From Legionella_A sp963772805 (GTDB lineage: Bacteria > Pseudomonadota > Gammaproteobacteria > Legionellales > Legionellaceae), in contig CAVYYU010000002.1 in NCBI GenBank assembly GCA_963772805.1, positions 540,725 through 604,724 of the forward strand: a DNA stretch of 64,000 nucleotides, written 5' to 3'. Below the pieces are notes generated by a model that did no database searches, had not been told where the DNA came from, and was given only the letters and a program-made list of their open reading frames with translations. Positions within the stretch are counted from its first letter, which is position 1, and the number at the start of each line of letters is the position of its first letter. Below are positions 18,431 to 26,970 of the stretch, in pieces. The translations under genes and the position numbers were made by a program.

Positions 18431-20146
18431 TTATACACACGAAAAGCCAGAACTATTTCTTTGGATTAAATTACTAGAACAGTCTTTAGCCCCAGGCCTA
18501 GTAGAAGAAAATAGTAAATTACGATGGGAAAAATAACGAGTAGGAGAAGCGGTAGCAGCCGAAATAGTGCACGCCTCACTTGCTTGGTTCACAATGCTAT
18601 TGTCGACTAGAGGTAATGGGATGACTTCCGGCTCTGGGTTGCAGCGCGAGTTAGACGTGTTGTCCAACCAATCATCCCCAGGTATTGGTGTATTGCTATC
18701 CCCATGAAAGGCTTTCGAAATCAGGTTCTGGGCAACAGGATCAGCAGTGCCCTCTATAATACTTCCGGAAATACCCCCTAGCGCACTAGCAAGTGAAATC
18801 CAACCGACTAAACCTAGCGAACCACCACTACAAAGACCTAAAATCAGGCCTACAAAAGCGCCTATAGTTGATCCCCTGCTAGCCCCTATTGCGATACGTT
18901 GTGTCCAGGGTAACCCTGTTGCTTTAGTTTTTTCTTCATCAGGCTCCACTTGGCGTGCTTTCCAAATCACACCCAGACCTGCAAACCACCCAACCAAACC
19001 CGAAATAGAAGAGCCAATAGCTGCAGATTGTAATAGTGCCGCTCCGGGACATAAGATGCAAGCAACAGCAGAACCAATAAAGCCAAATACATAAGAAGTA
19101 TTACGCGAAGCATAAGACCAGCTGTTATCAGAGTTTACTGACAACCCCCAGTTTTTTTGCAAATATAATGATAGTTTATAACCATATAGACCTAATCCCA
19201 GGCCGCTTATGATGGAAAAAAAACCAGCACCAATGGCAATGCCTAAGGAGGCACTAAGACCACTAAAGAGAGCTGGCCCTAATAAGCCGCCTAAAATGGT
19301 TCCTATGGCTACCCCAAGGGTCATGCCCGTACGTATATAATTAGTGTTAAAAATCTCTCTATTATTTGTTACCCATATACCTCTTGCTGTTTCATCAGCT
19401 TGATCACGCGTCAGGTAGTTAACAATAGGTACCAGGATCACTGCGACAAAAAAACTGATAGTGGCCGCGATAGCACCGTAAATAGTTATATTTCCCCAAC
19501 TAGTGGTAGCATCACAACCTCCTACATAAGAGAGGTAAGCACCAATGCTTTGCCCTATTGAGGCACCAAAAACAAGAGCAATCTTACTGTACTTTGACCA
19601 TCCCTCTGTGCCGACTTGCGCATCAGTATTTTTTTTATTCTCTGGTAACAATGGCAAAGACTGTCGATACCATCGAAAAACAAAGGCAGAAAGGCCAAGA
19701 ATAAAACTAGCAGAAGCACTGTAAATTGTGATAGCTATTTTAAGGTCCATCGAAGTAGTGCTCAAAGTAGCGCAGATGGTTCCTAATGAGACGCCTAAAC
19801 TTGCAAGTGTTTTAAAGTTTCTAAATAGAGGGTTTTTTGAGTTTGTCTCGGTGTATAAAGTAAAATAAACACAAAGACGATGAATGATTTGCTCACCAAC
19901 CAACCAGGCAATGCAATTTCCAATAGTATTGCCAACCAGAATAAGATTGGAATTTGTCAGGTTAGTAAACTGTGCTAATTCATAATCAATACCCCCTAAA
20001 AAGGCACCCGCAATGGGTCTTGTTAATTCAACATAGCGTACACTGTAAGCGATTTGCAGCGAGACATTATTATTTGTGATTACGTCAGGATCATTTATAG
20101 AATTGGACTCCCTGAGTAATTCATTTCTTTGGTTTATCGTTGCCAT
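18431..20146 (-). CDS. Multi-span glycine-rich membrane protein of unknown function
   Basis: A 571-residue protein I do not recognise. It has a hydrophilic N-terminus (about 1-45) and roughly ten or more Gly/Ala/Ser-rich hydrophobic segments between residues 45 and 465, several of the form GxxxGxxxG (for example GMTLGVAIGTILGGLLG and GFIGSAVACILCPG). A polar, Ser/Asn-rich C-terminal tail of about 100 residues follows. This layout is seen in membrane-inserting Dot/Icm effectors, but also in ordinary membrane proteins. It is divergent from a LysR gene. Nothing links it to a transport family by motif. Confidence 0.7.
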   Translation of the reverse strand: MATINQRNELLRESNSINDPDVITNNNVSLQIAYSVRYVELTRPIAGAFLGGIDYELAQFTNLTNSNLILVGNTIGNCIAWLVGEQIIHRLCVYFTLYTETNSKNPLFRNFKTLASLGVSLGTICATLSTTSMDLKIAITIYSASASFILGLSAFVFRWYRQSLPLLPENKKNTDAQVGTEGWSKYSKIALVFGASIGQSIGAYLSYVGGCDATTSWGNITIYGAIAATISFFVAVILVPIVNYLTRDQADETARGIWVTNNREIFNTNYIRTGMTLGVAIGTILGGLLGPALFSGLSASLGIAIGAGFFSIISGLGLGLYGYKLSLYLQKNWGLSVNSDNSWSYASRNTSYVFGFIGSAVACILCPGAALLQSAAIGSSISGLVGWFAGLGVIWKARQVEPDEEKTKATGLPWTQRIAIGASRGSTIGAFVGLILGLCSGGSLGLVGWISLASALGGISGSIIEGTADPVAQNLISKAFHGDSNTPIPGDDWLDNTSNSRCNPEPEVIPLPLVDNSIVNQASEACTISAATASPTRYFSHRNLLFSSTRPGAKDCSSNLIQRNSSGFSCV

Positions 20147-20248
20147 ATTTAGCCCATATTGCGATTAAAGCTTTGCAATTAATGCCTGAGCTGAGAGCTT
20201 AAATTAATACAAAATAATTCACAATTGCACTTTTTTGAAATATATTAA

Positions 20249-20261
20249 TGCAATTATTGCA
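20249..20261. promoter_or_regulatory. Probable LysR-type operator (T-N11-A palindrome)
   Basis: TGCAATTATTGCA is a T-N11-A box with interrupted dyad symmetry, inside the longer palindrome ATGCAATTATTGCAT and outer ATT/AAT arms, 19 bases before the LysR start. A related TTGCAATTAATGC lies near 20173-20185. LysR regulators typically bind such boxes in the spacer to the divergent gene, here the unknown membrane protein. Confidence 0.5.
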
Positions 20262-20279
20262 TCAATATAAGACTACGAT

Positions 20280-21212
20280 ATGGGAAATTTTAATATTAAT
20301 GATGCACTAGCCTTTGTTAGCGTCGTCGATGAAGGTAGCTTTGCTGCGGCCGCAAAGAAATGGGGTATTTCTTCTTCGGTCATTAGTAAACGAATTAGTC
20401 GTTTAGAAAATCAGTTAAGAGTGCAGTTAATCCAACGAACAACCCGCAGTATGTCACTGACCGAAAGTGGTCAGATATTTTATGAACGTTGTAAACGAAT
20501 CAAAGCTGAAATTAAAGATGCGGCTTCTGTTGTTTTACAAAACCATCAAAATCCATCAGGGCTGTTACGTATTAACGTTCCTATGAGTTTTGGTCAAGTG
20601 CATTTGGTATCAGCTGTAAACGATTTTATTGTGCTCTACCCTGAGATACAAATTGAGCTAATCCTGGGAAGTCAATATGCCAGTTTCATTCATAACGGCT
20701 TGGACTTGGCTATTTTCATTAAAGATTTACCTGATACTCATTTGTTACGATCACGTAAGATTACTGTGCGCAGCACAGGTGTTTATGGTGCGCCTGATTA
20801 TTTAAAACGTTGTGGTATACCAACCACACCCGATGAACTAGCCAATCATAATTGTCTGATCTATCAATCAGAACCGGGCAATCAATTAGGAATAGGCCAA
20901 AAATATGAATGGCGTTTTTGTAATGACAAAGAAAAAATAATAGTTCCCGTTTCAGGCAATTTGCGTATTAATAGTAGCCAAGGTCTAGTGAAGGCAGCAT
21001 TAGCAGGAGTTGGACTAGTTAAGTTGTCAAGTTTTATGGTTACCGAGGAAACAAAAAGTGGTAGGTTGATTAGTGTGTTAGATGATTATTGTGAACGAGA
21101 TATTGAGATCCATGCCGCATATCCTAATCAACGTTATTTACCTTCGAAAGTCAGGGTGTTTATTGATTTTTTGATTGCCCGTTTCAGATCAGACTACTAT
21201 TGGAATGAGTAA
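20280..21212 (+). CDS. LysR family transcriptional regulator
   Basis: A 310-residue LysR regulator. The N-terminal winged helix-turn-helix (about 1-62) reads ALAFVSVVDEGSFAAAAKKWGISSSVISKRISRLE, given here only as a continuous domain from residue 9, followed by the linker helix and a periplasmic-binding-like effector domain (about 90-300). It belongs to the subgroup with RTTRSMSLTESG, similar to single-gene regulators such as DsdC/AaeR-like proteins. It is divergent from the multi-span membrane protein, and the T-N11-A palindrome in front of it suggests autoregulation and control of that neighbour. Confidence 0.92.
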   Translation: MGNFNINDALAFVSVVDEGSFAAAAKKWGISSSVISKRISRLENQLRVQLIQRTTRSMSLTESGQIFYERCKRIKAEIKDAASVVLQNHQNPSGLLRINVPMSFGQVHLVSAVNDFIVLYPEIQIELILGSQYASFIHNGLDLAIFIKDLPDTHLLRSRKITVRSTGVYGAPDYLKRCGIPTTPDELANHNCLIYQSEPGNQLGIGQKYEWRFCNDKEKIIVPVSGNLRINSSQGLVKAALAGVGLVKLSSFMVTEETKSGRLISVLDDYCERDIEIHAAYPNQRYLPSKVRVFIDFLIARFRSDYYWNE

Positions 21213-21539
21213 GGCAATGGTCCTCAAAGAGGTTCTGTTGAAAATAGATATCACGGGTTATCGCTGTCTAGAAAAACGATGGATTATTAAGGCGCCATCA
21301 ATCAAGCGTGTGGTTTCGGTAGGCATGCATAAACGTGCACAGTTTTGCCGCAACCACACGTTACTTTCTATTCCTTACTTGTCACGCGACGTTTTCAATT
21401 TCACTAAGATTAATAATGCATATTCTGCTCACAGCCAGTGTTCACTCTTAGTTGAGAAAATACTCCGAGCTTTGCAAAAGATGAAATTTGTGTGGACTGC
21501 CCAGACCCTGCTATTTAATCCTTTATAGCGGGCGCAAAA
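21213..21539. other. Spacer between LysR gene and IS3-type element
   Basis: A plus-strand frame is open through much of this spacer from inside the LysR gene to 21528, but its translation has no recognisable motif, no ribosome-binding site and no conserved look. I see no gene here that I can support. Confidence 0.4.
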
Positions 21540-21603
21540 TCTAGACCATTTTAACAAAAAGTTAAGATATAATTTCTCGCTCAATTTCTATTATCATTAA
21601 GCC

Positions 21604-21634
21604 ACGGCACAGCCGGGGACGGCGATGACCGTGA
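21604..21634 (-). repeat. Shared 31-base structured IS motif, copy A
   Basis: Minus-strand copy of a motif beginning TCACGGTCATCGCCGT and ending GGCTGTGCCGT. It can fold as ACGG...CCGT outside and GCC...GGC inside. Copies B (28046-28076) and C (49781-49811) differ at only a few positions. It lies between the left inverted end and orfB of the IS3 element, in inverted orientation compared with B and C. Confidence 0.85.
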
Positions 21635-21711
21635 CGTGATTCCGGGCAGCTTTTGTTGCCCGAATCCTACACCCTGTTTATTCGAATCACGTCTTCAAAT
21701 ATCCTGGGGTT

Positions 21712-21726
21712 TGGGGCAGAGCCCCA
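21712..21726. repeat. G-rich hairpin of the shared IS block, copy A
   Basis: TGGGGC-AGA-GCCCCA, a perfect 6-pair stem with a 3-base loop, preceded by AAATATCCTGGGGTT. Copy C has TGGGGAC-AGA-GTCCCCA at 49696-49712, where one extra pair is added on both sides, a compensated change that supports a selected stem. Confidence 0.7.
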
Positions 21727-21755
21727 TTACACACAACGGCGCGATAGCGCACCAT

Positions 21756-22592
21756 TTAGTGTAATATTTTTCTATGAATCTCGCTGGGTGTTCGCCCGTT
21801 AAGACTTTGGTGCGGTCTTTCGTAATTATAAAAACGGTAGTATTCTCTTATCGCATCCCTTACTGAGACTACGTTTTCCCACTCCTGTAGGTATATGCAT
21901 TCATACTTTGTTGAGCGCCATAGACGTTCAACAAAAATATTGTCTGCCCAGCGGCCTTTACCGTCCATGCTGATATCAATCTGATGCTTTTTAAGAACAT
22001 CAGTGAAATCCTTGCTTGTAAACTGCGACCCCTGATCGGTGTTAAATATATCACAACGTGAGTGAGCCAATACTCGCTCAAGCGTTTCCACACAAAAATC
22101 AGCCTCCATATTGATGCTGAGCTGCCAATCCAGCACAAAACGGCTGTACCAGTCTATGACGGCGATTAAATACACAAACCCGTGTTTCAGCCGAATGTAG
22201 GTTATATCCGTGCTGAAAACCTGACATGGTCGTACAATCTCGACGTCATGTAACAGATATGGATATACCTTATGCTCCGGGTGCGGTTTACTCGTATGCG
22301 GGCCTGGTGCAAGTGAGTGTAACCCCATGTGCTCGTAGGCCCATCGTGTCTCATGGCGTTTACATGGCTGATTATGCAAGGAAATATAATCGCTCATTTG
22401 CCTTGTACCAAAAAACGGGTATTTCGTGTAAATTTCATCGACCAAGCGTAGCAATGCCAGCTGCTCATCGCTGAACACTTTGGGCCGTGGTGCATAATAA
22501 ACACTGGAACGGCTTAGATCCAGTATTTCGCACTGTTGGCGCACCGATAACAAGGGATGACGGGTTTCAATCCAGCCGAGTCGATCATCCAC
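21756..22592 (-). CDS. IS3-family transposase OrfB (integrase domain)
   Basis: The 278-residue product has an N-terminal HTH_21-like segment (SVRQQCEILDLSRSSVYY) and an rve integrase domain with catalytic residues in STDITYIR (first Asp), FNTDQGSQF (second Asp) and NIFVERLWRS (Glu). It starts at a GTG (22592) that overlaps the orfA stop. OrfB is in the +1 (or -2) frame relative to orfA, with an A9 run at 22607-22615 (minus strand) in the overlap; typical IS3 elements use -1 frameshifting. Confidence 0.93.
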   Translation of the reverse strand: MDDRLGWIETRHPLLSVRQQCEILDLSRSSVYYAPRPKVFSDEQLALLRLVDEIYTKYPFFGTRQMSDYISLHNQPCKRHETRWAYEHMGLHSLAPGPHTSKPHPEHKVYPYLLHDVEIVRPCQVFSTDITYIRLKHGFVYLIAVIDWYSRFVLDWQLSINMEADFCVETLERVLAHSRCDIFNTDQGSQFTSKDFTDVLKKHQIDISMDGKGRWADNIFVERLWRSTKYECIYLQEWENVVSVRDAIREYYRFYNYERPHQSLNGRTPSEIHRKILH

Positions 22593-22878
22593 TGAACACC
22601 TCAGACTTTTTTTTTAGAAAATCATTTTCTACTTTTAAACGGCCAATTTGTTCATATAATTCACCAAGTTGGTTTTCATAATCAGTAGTCTCCGATTTGT
22701 TCTTATCACTAAATAAATCCGGAAACAGCGCCAACGCTTGTTTTTTCCATGCATTAATTTGAGTCGCATGGGCTCCATATTTTGAGCTAATTTGTGCTAA
22801 TGTTAGTTCGGCTTTAATCGCCTCCAGCGCAATTTTCGCCTTTTCTGCTGGAGTGTATTTTTTACGCTTTTCGCTCAT
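22585..22878 (-). CDS. IS3-family transposase OrfA (HTH protein)
   Basis: A 97-residue protein with the transposase_8-type helix-turn-helix (YTPAEKAKIALEAIKAELTL, residues 8-27) and a C-terminal leucine-zipper-like coiled coil (YENQLGELYEQIGRLKVE). It is normally fused to OrfB by frameshifting to make the active OrfAB transposase. Its last codons contain an A9 run and SEVFSG before TGA. Confidence 0.92.
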   Translation of the reverse strand: MSEKRKKYTPAEKAKIALEAIKAELTLAQISSKYGAHATQINAWKKQALALFPDLFSDKNKSETTDYENQLGELYEQIGRLKVENDFLKKKSEVFSG

Positions 22879-23091
22879 TATTGTAACCTTGTTTATGAGC
22901 GAGGATTATATCTTAATTACCCTGCTTTAGTGGTCTGAATTTCTTGACCCACTATACTTTGTACTTGACGAGGGTTCAATATCCTTATGCTCGCCATTTA
23001 TCCTAGGTATAGAGATAACATCTGATGATCTCCTTCTATTCGTAGAACCTGGATTTCTAGCAAGGGATGAATAGGGTACGAATCGCAATTT

Positions 23092-23301
23092 TTAATGGCC
23101 AAAACTTTCCAATAATAGTACGCAATTCCATTGACCTGCCTCTGCAGCACACTCAATTGGAGTTTTATTCTTGATATTAACCCAACTTGCGTCTGCACCG
23201 GCCTGAAGTAAAATCGCCACCACTTTTAAGTTTTTATTTTCGATAGCAATATATAAAGGGAAATTTTGAGTCGCTTTATTATGCCAACACAAATTAGGCA
23301 T
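23092..23301 (-). pseudogene. Ankyrin-repeat fragment
   Basis: A 69-codon ORF with one complete ankyrin repeat and a partial one: PLYIAIENKNLKVVAILLQAGADAS then TPIECAAEAGQWNCVLLLESFG. There is no room for a full solenoid; upstream and downstream frames are closed. Ankyrin proteins are common Dot/Icm effectors in Legionellales, so this may be what remains of one. It sits between the IS3 element and a deleted dehydrogenase, consistent with local decay. Confidence 0.6.
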
Positions 23302-23326
23302 TGTTCATCACGAGCACCAACGTTGT

Positions 23327-23647
23327 TTAGCCGATGCAATAAATTTTACCCGTCTGTGCACCCTCAACTGATTTGACGTAGCCTAATGCCACTTTTGCCG
23401 CATGAACGGGTAAAAAGCCACGGAAAAAATCGGCATATTTATTCATTGATTCGGTCAGTACCGTTGGACTCACGGCATCAATGTTACCGATTTTTTTATA
23501 CATGTTTTCCATGGAGTTAACATCAGCAATGTCCACCCGTAGATCACCGTGCTCATGAGCCGCGATGATCATCTCATGGCGTGGGGATAACGCATTAACA
23601 ACTGCTTGTCCGACCGTGCCTGTCCCACCAATTATTAATATGCGCAT
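23327..23647 (-). pseudogene. Short-chain dehydrogenase with a large internal deletion
   Basis: The N-terminus has the NAD(P)-binding GGTGTVGQAVVNAL and the segment VDIADVNSMENMYKKIGNIDAV, then jumps directly to SPTVLTESMNKYADFFRGF, which in intact family members of about 200 residues lies near the C-terminus. The frame is kept, but about 90-95 residues are missing, including the catalytic Ser and the YxxxK motif. The product of 106 residues cannot be an active dehydrogenase of the usual kind. The start MRILIIGGTG has a normal position. Confidence 0.8.
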
Positions 23648-23704
23648 ATAAATTCCTTAAATTTCAACCCAACTATCTGTAGCGGCTCGCTTGTTTCATT
23701 GATT

Positions 23705-24367
23705 TTATGATTTTTGAAAGTGCTTTTCTGCTATAGGTTGTACGTCATCGGCCCATGTAGACTTGGGTGAACCTGGGAAGAATGATAAATCTGTTCCTGA
23801 TATCTTTAGCGCTCTTATAACTTGCTTTTGGTTAGAGGGATCAACACTAACTTCTGCAATTTGCTTGGCGACAAATAAACCAAAGTATTCAATGTCAAGA
23901 GGCATGACTTTACCAGCGTCAACATCTTTGTCAGTGAATATCGTTCCAAATTTTCTTTGTGTGATTTTTTTTAGTTCGGGTTTAATTTTATCCCAAACCT
24001 CACCAACACCTCTTTCTCTTAAATGATATAAGTTAATAAGCGCCATTTGAATATCAGCTTTAGAGTGAACTAATAACTGCTTTTCAACTTCGTTTCTAAT
24101 GAGGTCTGGATATAATTTATTACATTTAAGTACATGCTCCATGCGATACGCGGGCTCTTTAGTTTTAGCCAGATGATTTTCCAATGTTTGTAATATAGGG
24201 GCGAACTTTTGCTCCACTTCTCGCCGATCCTTCTCTATGCTTTTCTTCATGTCTTCGCGATCAGCACCCGCCAGTGAAAGCATAAGTTGTTCAAACATCT
24301 TGAGAGCAGTGTTAGCTGCTTTACTATCGTCTAGCAATTCGGACATATCTTCACTTCTAGTGCTCAT
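23705..24367 (-). CDS. Hypothetical protein, mostly helical
   Basis: A 220-residue protein starting at MSTRSEDMSELL (24367), preceded by AGAGAG as a weak ribosome-binding site; an upstream start would add 14 residues. It has charged heptad-like stretches (about residues 40-75), no signal peptide and no membrane span. The C-terminus reads DVQPIAEKHFQKS. I do not recognise a family. Its position in the accessory patch next to decayed genes, and its charged helical character, would fit a Dot/Icm effector, but nothing shows it directly. Confidence 0.6.
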   Translation of the reverse strand: MSTRSEDMSELLDDSKAANTALKMFEQLMLSLAGADREDMKKSIEKDRREVEQKFAPILQTLENHLAKTKEPAYRMEHVLKCNKLYPDLIRNEVEKQLLVHSKADIQMALINLYHLRERGVGEVWDKIKPELKKITQRKFGTIFTDKDVDAGKVMPLDIEYFGLFVAKQIAEVSVDPSNQKQVIRALKISGTDLSFFPGSPKSTWADDVQPIAEKHFQKS

Positions 24368-24409
24368 AAATATTCTCTCTGTTGGTAGGTTTGTTGTTAG
24401 TTTCACCAC

Positions 24410-24824
24410 CGCGCAAATGGCTTCGAGGGAATCGAACTAACTTAGGTTTAAACAAAACATAAATATATAAAATGCGATTACAAATACCGTGCTTTTAATA
24501 AGTTAATATATGTTTTATTTGTTTTAGCTGGATCATACATGAGAGCTTAAACTGAATCTTTATTTTTAGAACGTTTAATAGCCGGCTCTGTTGTGAAAAA
24601 TATCAAAAATGAAACATATAAAATTGAAGGCTCATGTCCGACAATGAAAATTTTTGCAACGGAGCCTCCAGTTGGCGACCAATTTTCGCATATCAGAGTT
24701 GCTTTTATTGGCGTATAATATTGGTGATCGATCGTAAACTGCACTACAATGGAGCGAATTTGTTCTGGTAGTGACAATATTATCCGCTGATTTTGACCGG
24801 CTTTATGATAACTAGAGGTATAAA
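24410..24824. other. Upstream region of rpoH without a supported gene
   Basis: This 415-base stretch should hold the rpoH promoter and leader. A 100-codon minus-strand frame runs through it and into the rpoH start, but has no ribosome-binding site or recognisable product. I do not see a convincing -35/-10 pair. Confidence 0.4.
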
Positions 24825-25691
24825 ATGAGTCTGCAGTTGCAACTTTCAACTATGAATTTGCCAGTAGGCAGTCTTGATACGTATATTCATCGTGTCAATC
24901 AAATCCCGATGCTTACTGCTGATGAAGAGCAAGAATGTGCCAAGCGTTTCCATGCTGAGGGTGATTTGGAATCGGCTCGCCGTATAGTGCTGGCTCATTT
25001 ACGCTATGTTGTGCGTGTGGCACGTGGCTATTTAGGTTATGGTTTGCCGCTTAGCGATCTGATTCAAGAAGGCAACATTGGTTTGATGAAGGCTGTCAAA
25101 CGTTTTGACCCCACCATGGGGGTTCGTCTGGTGTCTTTTGCAGTGCACTGGATTAAAGCAGAAATTCACGAATTTGTATTACAAAACTGGCGCATCGTCA
25201 AAGTTGCCACCACCAAAGCACAACGCAAATTATTTTTTAATCTGCGTCAAATGAAAAAGCGCCTGGGATGGTTTAGTGCGGAAGAAGTGGATGCAGTCGC
25301 AGAGGATTTAGGCGTTACTCGTGAAGATGTGCTGGTGATGGAGCAGCGCTTGAATGCCATGGATGTCTCGTATGATATTCCCGATGCAGATGAAGATGAT
25401 CAAGCCTACAAGTCAGCCCCAGCTCGTTATCTGCAGGATGAAAACAGCGATCCTGCCCGCTTGTTTGAGCAAGAGGACAGCAGCACAAAAAGCCATGAAA
25501 AACTGCATTTGGCTTTCGAGCGTTTGGATGAGCGCAGCCAGGATATTTTGCAACAACGATGGCTCTTGGATGATAAAGCGGTTACCTTGCATGCTTTGGC
25601 TGACAAATACGGCGTATCAGCAGAGCGCGTTCGCCAGTTGGAAAAGAATGCGATGAAGAAGTTGCGTCAATATATGGAAGAAGTCGCTTGA
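24825..25691 (+). CDS. rpoH: Heat-shock sigma factor RpoH (sigma-32)
   Basis: RpoH directs RNA polymerase to heat-shock promoters. The 288-residue protein contains region 2 (DLIQEGNIGLMKAVKRFDP and VSFAVHWIKAEIHEFVL), the RpoH box QRKLFFNLR that distinguishes sigma-32, and region 4 with LDERSQDILQQRW and the C-terminal helix-turn-helix YGVSAERVRQLEKNAMKKL. An AGAGGT site precedes the ATG. In other Gammaproteobacteria it follows ftsX; here about 7 kb of accessory DNA intervenes. Confidence 0.97.
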   Translation: MSLQLQLSTMNLPVGSLDTYIHRVNQIPMLTADEEQECAKRFHAEGDLESARRIVLAHLRYVVRVARGYLGYGLPLSDLIQEGNIGLMKAVKRFDPTMGVRLVSFAVHWIKAEIHEFVLQNWRIVKVATTKAQRKLFFNLRQMKKRLGWFSAEEVDAVAEDLGVTREDVLVMEQRLNAMDVSYDIPDADEDDQAYKSAPARYLQDENSDPARLFEQEDSSTKSHEKLHLAFERLDERSQDILQQRWLLDDKAVTLHALADKYGVSAERVRQLEKNAMKKLRQYMEEVA

Positions 25692-25703
25692 TTTTGATTT
25701 AAT

Positions 25704-25731
25704 GTTAGGTTGCATTCTTTTGCAACCTAAC
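25704..25731 (+). terminator. Stem-loop after rpoH
   Basis: GTTAGGTTGC and GCAACCTAAC form a perfect 10-pair stem with an 8-base loop, 12 bases after the rpoH stop. No T-tract follows, so it may act as a 3'-end stabiliser or a weak terminator. The rest of 25732-25902 shows no gene. Confidence 0.6.
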
Positions 25732-25902
25732 GCAGATACCGTTACGAAAATCCAATCTAATATCCCGTATGACCCCTTAGTCCTCCCTCGCGTTCACCAT
25801 ACGATTTTTGTAGTGGTTTCTTGCGCGGGAGAGGGGATTTTACGGGTTATGATATTGGATATATGTCTGGATGCTTGGTTCTCGACACGTTCAGCTTACC
25901 TA

Positions 25903-26883
25903 CTAATTTTCAAGTCTTGCGTGTAATGCTTTTCTTGTTTCTTCATCGACAAACGCACTATCAATCGCCATTTTTGTAATATTTTCCATGGCATTATCAC
26001 TATAACCATATGCTTTTTGCACACGCTCATATTCATCGGCCAGTGTGGTGCTCATGAACGGCGGATCATCTGAACCCAGGCTTACTTTAATCCCTGCATC
26101 TAATAATTTTGGCAAGGGGTGATCGTCAAAGCCTTTGAAAAGACCGAGTTTGATATTACTGGAAGGGCATATTTCCAAAGCAATATTGCGTTCTTTCAAC
26201 AGAGCCATGGTATCAGGGGAGTGAATGACCTGTACGCCGTGACCAATACGTTGGATAGGTAAGTTCTCAATGGCTTCTATCATGCCACTCGCAGGAGCAA
26301 ATTCACCGGCATGGACAGTACAATATAATCCTGCATCAGCCGCGATTTGATATGCTTTGCTGAACAATTTGGGTGGAAAGTGGATTTCATCGCCGCCCAG
26401 ACCGAAACCCGTAGCACAAGGTACTGATTCTTTTGCCGCTTGTTCTGCAACACGAATGGCAGAGTCGGCGCCAAAGTGACGCACCGCAGTAATAATAATG
26501 CGGCCAACAATATTAAATTGAGACTCTGCATCATCAATCGCTTGCTGAATAGCTCGTAAATGCTCAATAGAGGGGATGCCGCTTGCTTGCTCTGCGTGAT
26601 CAGGGGAATACATCATCTCTACATATATAGCATTTTCAAGGGCGTTAGCACGCAAATAATCGAACGTGATATCGTAATAGTCTTGAGGAGTTTTTATCAG
26701 GGCAGCTAAGGTGTCATAAACTTGAAGAAAATGAAGAAAATCGTTGGATAAATAACTCCGACCATCGGCGGCAATCAAACCATTTGGAATTGATAATTTA
26801 TTCCGCTGTGCTAATTTGTGTGCCAGAACCGGTGTGATGGTGCCTTCCAGGTGAACATGTAACTCCGCTTTTTTAACTGACAT
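25903..26883 (-). CDS. add: Adenosine deaminase
   Basis: Deaminates adenosine to inosine in purine salvage. The 326-residue protein has the zinc-binding HVHLEG near the N-terminus, the catalytic HAGE, the GHGVQV motif, the SSNIKLG segment and the zinc ligand SLGSDDPP. Order and length match adenosine deaminases; adenine deaminase of the same superfamily is an alternative. It is convergent with rpoH. Confidence 0.92.
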   Translation of the reverse strand: MSVKKAELHVHLEGTITPVLAHKLAQRNKLSIPNGLIAADGRSYLSNDFLHFLQVYDTLAALIKTPQDYYDITFDYLRANALENAIYVEMMYSPDHAEQASGIPSIEHLRAIQQAIDDAESQFNIVGRIIITAVRHFGADSAIRVAEQAAKESVPCATGFGLGGDEIHFPPKLFSKAYQIAADAGLYCTVHAGEFAPASGMIEAIENLPIQRIGHGVQVIHSPDTMALLKERNIALEICPSSNIKLGLFKGFDDHPLPKLLDAGIKVSLGSDDPPFMSTTLADEYERVQKAYGYSDNAMENITKMAIDSAFVDEETRKALHARLEN

Positions 26884-26970
26884 GGTACTCTCTCAGGGTG
26901 TATTAAAACGTGGTAACTTTAATAAAAACCCGATAAAATTGCTAGTTAAAAAATAGTGAGTGGATAAAAA

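Larger units (their letters stand above)
21540..22939 (-). mobile_element. IS3-family insertion sequence
   Basis: Two overlapping transposase ORFs lie between imperfect inverted ends. Reading inward, the left end has AGACCA (21543-21548) and later TTAAGATATAAT, then CTCGC; the right end has the same AGACCA (complement of 22931-22936), TTAAGATATAAT and CTCGC in the same order. The exact outer bases are uncertain by a few positions, and I see no convincing target duplication. Between the left end and orfB is a 150-base non-coding block with several hairpins and a motif shared with two other IS elements in this window. Confidence 0.8.

Noticed and set aside
21175..21528. A 117-codon plus-strand frame overlapping the end of the LysR gene
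   Set aside because: No ribosome-binding site, no recognisable motif and composition unlike neighbouring genes; most likely a chance frame.
24415..24445. AGTTCGATTCCC on the minus strand, like a tRNA T-arm and possible attachment site
   Set aside because: The flanking bases do not form a T-stem or acceptor stem, so there is no tRNA or supported att site.
24547..24849. A 100-codon minus-strand frame across the rpoH leader and start
   Set aside because: It would place an antisense gene over the rpoH start and has no domain or start signal; treated as a shadow of the leader.
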